From contig CAYXED010000003.1 in NCBI GenBank assembly GCA_964463965.1, forward strand, positions 1 to 64,000: a stretch of DNA of 64,000 bases, in the 5' to 3' direction. The notes below the pieces were generated by a model. It made no database searches. It was not told the DNA's origin and was given only the letters and a program-made list of their open reading frames with translations. Position numbers and translations under genes: made by a program. Numbering within the stretch: position 1 is the stretch's first letter; each line of letters starts with the position of its first letter. This document shows, piece by piece, positions 60,495-64,000 of this stretch. The DNA is from UBA2166 sp964463965. Lineage in GTDB: Bacteria > Nitrospirota > Nitrospiria > Nitrospirales > UBA2166.

Positions 60495-63002
60495 ATGTTT
60501 GTGTTTTCTCCTATGGGGATTGTGCTCAGTATTGTAATGTTTTCGTTAGGGGGGTGGACTTTAGAAGTTGTTGAAGCGAAAGTCGCAATTCCTACGAAAC
60601 TAGCTGTTCCTCTGGTTTTTCAACCTAATAGCGGCCAATTCAAATCTGAGATCAAATTTTTTGCACAAAACGGTAGAGCTGATTTGTTGCTTGATACGGC
60701 TAGTGGGCTTCTGTTAAGCATCATCCATCCTCCATTGCAAGAATCGCTTGCATCGCATGCTCATCACGCATCTAGTGTTCAGATGAGCTTTATTGGAGCA
60801 AATGTTGCGCCAACAGTCAAAGCTATGGGTCCTCTATCTAGTCGTTATCATTATTTTCTTGGAAGTAATCCCCAGGAGTGGCGTACGGACATTCTATTGT
60901 ACGAGAAAGTGCGCTATGAAGATGTCTATTCTGGAATTGATGTTGAGTACTATAGTGCGGATGAGAACCTTGAGTTTGATATGTTTGTCAGTCCAGGTGC
61001 CGATCCTGGTAAAATTTTGCTTGGATTTGAGGGGATTGACACACTGACCATAGACCCTCTAGGCAATCTTGTGCTCGTTGTCGACGATGTTCGTCTTGTC
61101 TATAAAAGACCGGTAGTCTATCAAGACAGAATGCCTGAATTATACCAAGGAAATATCAGTGAAGGACGGATACACATTGAGGGTACTTATCGTATTACGG
61201 ATGAAGGTAACGTTGGGTTCCAGATTGGAGCATTTGATTCAAGTAAACCTCTTGTTATTGATCCGGTACTTGTTCATTCAACCTATCTTGGTGGTAGAGG
61301 CTTTGATCAGGGAACAGGTGTTGCTATCGATGCTGTTGGAAGTATTTTTGTGGCTGGTACAACCAATGGAGGGTTTCCCTCCAAGACCTCATTGCCGAGT
61401 GTTGGTCAGCAGCTACAACAGGATGTGTTTATTGCTAAATTTGGGGCACAGGGGGATGAGTTAATTTACTCAGTGGTGATCGGTGGACGCGATATTGACG
61501 TCGCAAATGATATCCGGCTTGGTCCTTCAGGGGACATTTATGTTGTAGGGACAACTTTTTCAGATGATTTTCCAACTACTGAAGGTGCATTACAGAGAAA
61601 CAAAGATGGGAGTACGGATGCTTTCATCTTGAAATTGAATACTGAGGGGAATGCTTTTGGTTATTCAACGTTTCTTGGGGGTGCTGGGTTAGATATTGGG
61701 CTAGGTGCTTCGGTCAACGTTTTGGGTGAAGCATTTATTACCGGACAAACTCGTTCTGAAAACTTTCCAGTTAGTGATGGCGCTCTACAAGGTAAATTGG
61801 ATGGTGACAGAGATGCATTTGTCACACGGCTTAATGCACGCGGTGATGAGGTGCTCTATTCAACCTACTTGGGTGGGGGAGGCGATGAGCAAGGGCAGGC
61901 AATCGTTGTTGCTTCTTCTGGAGAGAGTGTTGTTACGGGGCTGACAGGCTCAAAGAAATTCCCTATAACATCAGACGCTGTCCAACCAGAAATGGGTGGG
62001 CAAGAAGATGTTTTCGTTGCAAAAATTTCTTCCGATGGGCGTGATATTGTATATGCCACGTACCTTGGTGGTGGAGGAAAAGATATAGGGCGTGGGATAG
62101 CACTTGATGACCTTGATAACATGTATGTTGTTGGGGCTACGCTCTCGAATAATTTTCCTACAACGGATGGTGTGCTGCAGGAAAAACTTGGGTCTCTTCC
62201 AAATACCATTGTGAATCGTGATGCATTTGTGTCAAAACTTTCTCCGACTGGAGATTCTCTTCTTTTTTCGACCTACCTGGGTGGGCGAGGGGATGATCGT
62301 GGCAATAGTATCGCTGTTGATGATTTGGGCCGTGCGTATATTACGGGCCGAACCACTTCGGAGAATTTTCCTACTGTAGCTTCTCTCCAGTCACAAAAGA
62401 GCGGAGATATTCTTGGTGGTGAGATGTTTGTGGCACGGCTTAGTGTAGATGGTGGTGAACTTTCATATTCCACGTATTTGGGGGGTGATGGCGATGATTC
62501 TGGTAAATCAATCGCCGTCGATTCTTCTCACAGCGCATATGTTGTGGGAGCAGCACGATCGAATAATTTTCCGACTAACAATTCATTTCAGGAAAACTTT
62601 GCTGGGGAGAGTGATGCTGTGATTTTAAAAATTTCCGATAGCGAGCAGTCTAACTTGCCTGATATTGCAGCTGAGCTAACGAAGTTTAAACATAAGGTGA
62701 AGGCCTCTGGCGATCAATTGGTGGTCAAGCTGAATCTTCGAAGTTCTCGTGGTGCCAAAACTATTAGTCCGTTCTTTGTGTCGTTGTTCATATCGGACGA
62801 CAAGGTTTTTGATGATACAGATCGTCCAGCACGCCAGTCTATTAGAGTTGATTTGCTAGAATCATCAAAGCTAAAATTTAAAGTTAAGCAGCTTGAGCCT
62901 CTTTTGGGCAAGTTTGCGATTATTGTGCTTGATGACAGTAATGGGATTACCGAGAGCAATGAGGAAAATAATATTTTTATTCAAGCTATTGAGGTGCAGT
63001 AG
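60495..63002 (+). CDS. exported SBBP-repeat beta-propeller protein with CARDB-like end
   Basis: The 835-residue protein begins with a signal peptide (ending about VVEAK), then a DUF7948-type N-terminal domain (about 30-255: FQPNSGQFKSEIKF, YHYFLGSNPQEWRT, YSGIDVEYYSADENLEFDM in parts). Seven repeats follow from about 258 to 710, each with YSTYLGG-like strands and a GYVVGTTxSxNFPTT-type strand, as in SBBP propellers. The end (about 718-835) is an Ig-like/CARDB domain (FVVSLFISDDKVFDD-like). Surface or periplasmic binding is likely; the ligand is unknown. The ATG at 60495 has GGAGG seven bases upstream; another ATG overlaps the truA stop. Confidence 0.88.
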   Translation: MFVFSPMGIVLSIVMFSLGGWTLEVVEAKVAIPTKLAVPLVFQPNSGQFKSEIKFFAQNGRADLLLDTASGLLLSIIHPPLQESLASHAHHASSVQMSFIGANVAPTVKAMGPLSSRYHYFLGSNPQEWRTDILLYEKVRYEDVYSGIDVEYYSADENLEFDMFVSPGADPGKILLGFEGIDTLTIDPLGNLVLVVDDVRLVYKRPVVYQDRMPELYQGNISEGRIHIEGTYRITDEGNVGFQIGAFDSSKPLVIDPVLVHSTYLGGRGFDQGTGVAIDAVGSIFVAGTTNGGFPSKTSLPSVGQQLQQDVFIAKFGAQGDELIYSVVIGGRDIDVANDIRLGPSGDIYVVGTTFSDDFPTTEGALQRNKDGSTDAFILKLNTEGNAFGYSTFLGGAGLDIGLGASVNVLGEAFITGQTRSENFPVSDGALQGKLDGDRDAFVTRLNARGDEVLYSTYLGGGGDEQGQAIVVASSGESVVTGLTGSKKFPITSDAVQPEMGGQEDVFVAKISSDGRDIVYATYLGGGGKDIGRGIALDDLDNMYVVGATLSNNFPTTDGVLQEKLGSLPNTIVNRDAFVSKLSPTGDSLLFSTYLGGRGDDRGNSIAVDDLGRAYITGRTTSENFPTVASLQSQKSGDILGGEMFVARLSVDGGELSYSTYLGGDGDDSGKSIAVDSSHSAYVVGAARSNNFPTNNSFQENFAGESDAVILKISDSEQSNLPDIAAELTKFKHKVKASGDQLVVKLNLRSSRGAKTISPFFVSLFISDDKVFDDTDRPARQSIRVDLLESSKLKFKVKQLEPLLGKFAIIVLDDSNGITESNEENNIFIQAIEVQ

Positions 63003-63045
63003 TTGTTCAATCCTTGGAAGGGCTGCTACGTGATTTTGCAAAGAG

Positions 63046-64000
63046 ATGGGTTGTGAAATCTTGAAAAGGAAGGGGTTTAGATCCTTATGGCAGGTTTTTT
63101 TGGGGGTTATCGTATCCTTAGGAGTGTTTCTGGGATACTGTGTCTTAACTGACGCAGCGCATGGATACTCTGCTCAGTTGAGCTCGCTCCATACCCTGCC
63201 TGCGTATTTTACAATCGTTCAGAATGAATCACCTAACTCGTCGGGGGTAATATTTCGTAGTACGCACGCGGAAGGTGCTGCTGTCATGCTTTCTCCCGAT
63301 GCTTCCTTCGTTGCATTGCCAAAGGAGATAGAACCTTTGCCAATGTGGCGAATGCGTCTTCTTGGATCAAATCTCTCTCCAACTCTTGAGACAGTTCCAA
63401 TTAGCGATAGCATCAGTAGTGAGTTTATTGGTGGTGAACCGACGGCATGGCGAACCGGTCTCCAGAATTATGCGCGTGTTTACTACCGTGAAGTTTATCC
63501 GGGTATTGATGTTGTCTACTACAGCCGTGACGGTCGTATTGCATTTGATTTTCTTGTAGAGCCAGGCGTAGATCCTGCGGCTATTGAGATTGTTTTTGAG
63601 TCCGCCTCTCCGCAAATTCTGCCGCCGCCCTTGGAGATAGCGGAAAACGGAGTCTTGAGGGTAGGAACGGGCGCCGCTCTGCTGGAGCTTCAAAAACCGT
63701 TTGTATATCAAGTCGCTAATCAACAGGAGACTGTTATTCCTTCAGCTTTTGTTCTTCAACCTCGTAGCATCATGAATGGTGGGGGTGATGACGTAAGTGT
63801 TGCTTTTGATTTAGGTGATTATGACCTCTCTCAACCTTTGGTGATTGATCCGGTGTTGAGCTATTCAACGCGTCTTGGGGGGTTAACTGGTTTGACTCGA
63901 GGGCGGGATATTGCCGTTGATGCCGATGGGATGGTTTATGTGGTAGGTGAGACATTTGGGGATGTTTTTAGTGTTACCAGTCAAGTCATCTCAGACGTTG
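63046..64000 (+). CDS. second SBBP/DUF7948 exported protein (partial)
   Basis: An open frame runs from an ATG at 63046 to the right edge, giving 318 residues. It has a hydrophobic segment (about 14-30), then pieces parallel to the preceding gene: WRTGLQNYARVYYREVYPGIDVVYYS, shown as WRTGLQNYARVYY and VYPGIDVVYYS, followed by FDFLVEPGVDPAAIEI and the first propeller strand DPVLSYSTRLGG and VDADGMVYVVGETFG. The C-terminal part is outside the window. It is a paralogue of the preceding protein, 43 bases downstream, and probably cotranscribed. A TTG at 63061 is an alternative start. Confidence 0.85.
   Translation, partial: MGCEILKRKGFRSLWQVFLGVIVSLGVFLGYCVLTDAAHGYSAQLSSLHTLPAYFTIVQNESPNSSGVIFRSTHAEGAAVMLSPDASFVALPKEIEPLPMWRMRLLGSNLSPTLETVPISDSISSEFIGGEPTAWRTGLQNYARVYYREVYPGIDVVYYSRDGRIAFDFLVEPGVDPAAIEIVFESASPQILPPPLEIAENGVLRVGTGAALLELQKPFVYQVANQQETVIPSAFVLQPRSIMNGGGDDVSVAFDLGDYDLSQPLVIDPVLSYSTRLGGLTGLTRGRDIAVDADGMVYVVGETFGDVFSVTSQVISDV

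Noticed and set aside
1..64000. CRISPR array, transposon or prophage
   Set aside because: No regularly spaced palindromic repeats, transposase, integrase or phage gene was seen; gene content and strand groups look like core chromosome.

Overview
The window is AT-rich DNA (low 40s % GC by eye, not computed). It is a gene-dense bacterial chromosome segment that starts and ends inside genes. The cell is Gram-negative: there are lipoproteins, a MacA-MacB exporter, a SurA-type periplasmic protein, an ArnT-like glycosyltransferase, a periplasmic cell-wall amidase and Tat-exported MsrP and PhoX. It has a complete ISC/HscBA iron-sulfur system, an archaeal-type ATP-dependent DNA ligase, an SmbP-like metal-binding protein and SBBP-repeat surface proteins. 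This mix suggests a Nitrospirota/Nitrospinota-like or related deep-branching lineage rather than a classical proteobacterium, but the phylum is a guess. I saw no rRNA, tRNA, CRISPR array, transposase or prophage gene.

Layout. 1-980: end of a thrombospondin-type-3-repeat protein, an 18-bp tandem repeat, and smbP with its own promoter and terminator. 980-5900: DNA ligase, phosphoglycerate mutase, membrane glycosyltransferase and an anchored YHS protein. 6000-11250: valS-nadC-birA-coaX, covering translation and NAD, biotin and CoA cofactor supply. 11560-19290: grpE-dnaK-dnaJ, then rsmE, an RDD protein, a SurA N-domain protein, ubiA and apbE. 19360-26090: a KefC-type antiporter, then a minus-strand redox/folding group (disulfide reductase, MsrP, aldo/keto reductase, FKBP lipoprotein) and a hydrolase. 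26150-30420 (minus): adk, DUF4301, a second nucleotidyltransferase-like protein, a TlpA-like thioredoxin and a YggL-like protein. 30580-36330 (minus): iscRSUA-hscBA-iscX plus a DUF2007/zinc-ribbon gene, with no ferredoxin gene. 36380-40800: scpA, an RNase HI fused to a ribbon-helix-helix domain, a PilZ-like protein, fumC and an HhH lipoprotein. 40960-46540: MacA-MacB-type exporter and PhoX. 46730-50740: DUF3386, then a module of K+ channel, CesT/YbjN-like protein, PspA, DUF4178 protein and ArsC. 50790-56630 (minus): Rieske protein, zinc-ribbon protein, YjbQ, HD protein, small membrane protein, pgi, rpiB and DUF3179. 56750-64000: plsC, tatD, amidase, truA and two SBBP-repeat proteins, the second cut by the window edge.

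The most unusual items are: an HscB with the N-terminal four-cysteine domain known from human HSC20; an isc operon without ferredoxin; an RNase HI/ribbon-helix-helix fusion; a DUF4301 protein whose motifs read as a diverged sugar nucleotidyltransferase beside a second protein of that fold; the channel/PspA/DUF4178 envelope-stress module; a ComEA-like HhH domain on a lipoprotein; and a stand-alone Pgi that looks derived from a transaldolase-Pgi fusion. No single element is clearly a wholly new system.
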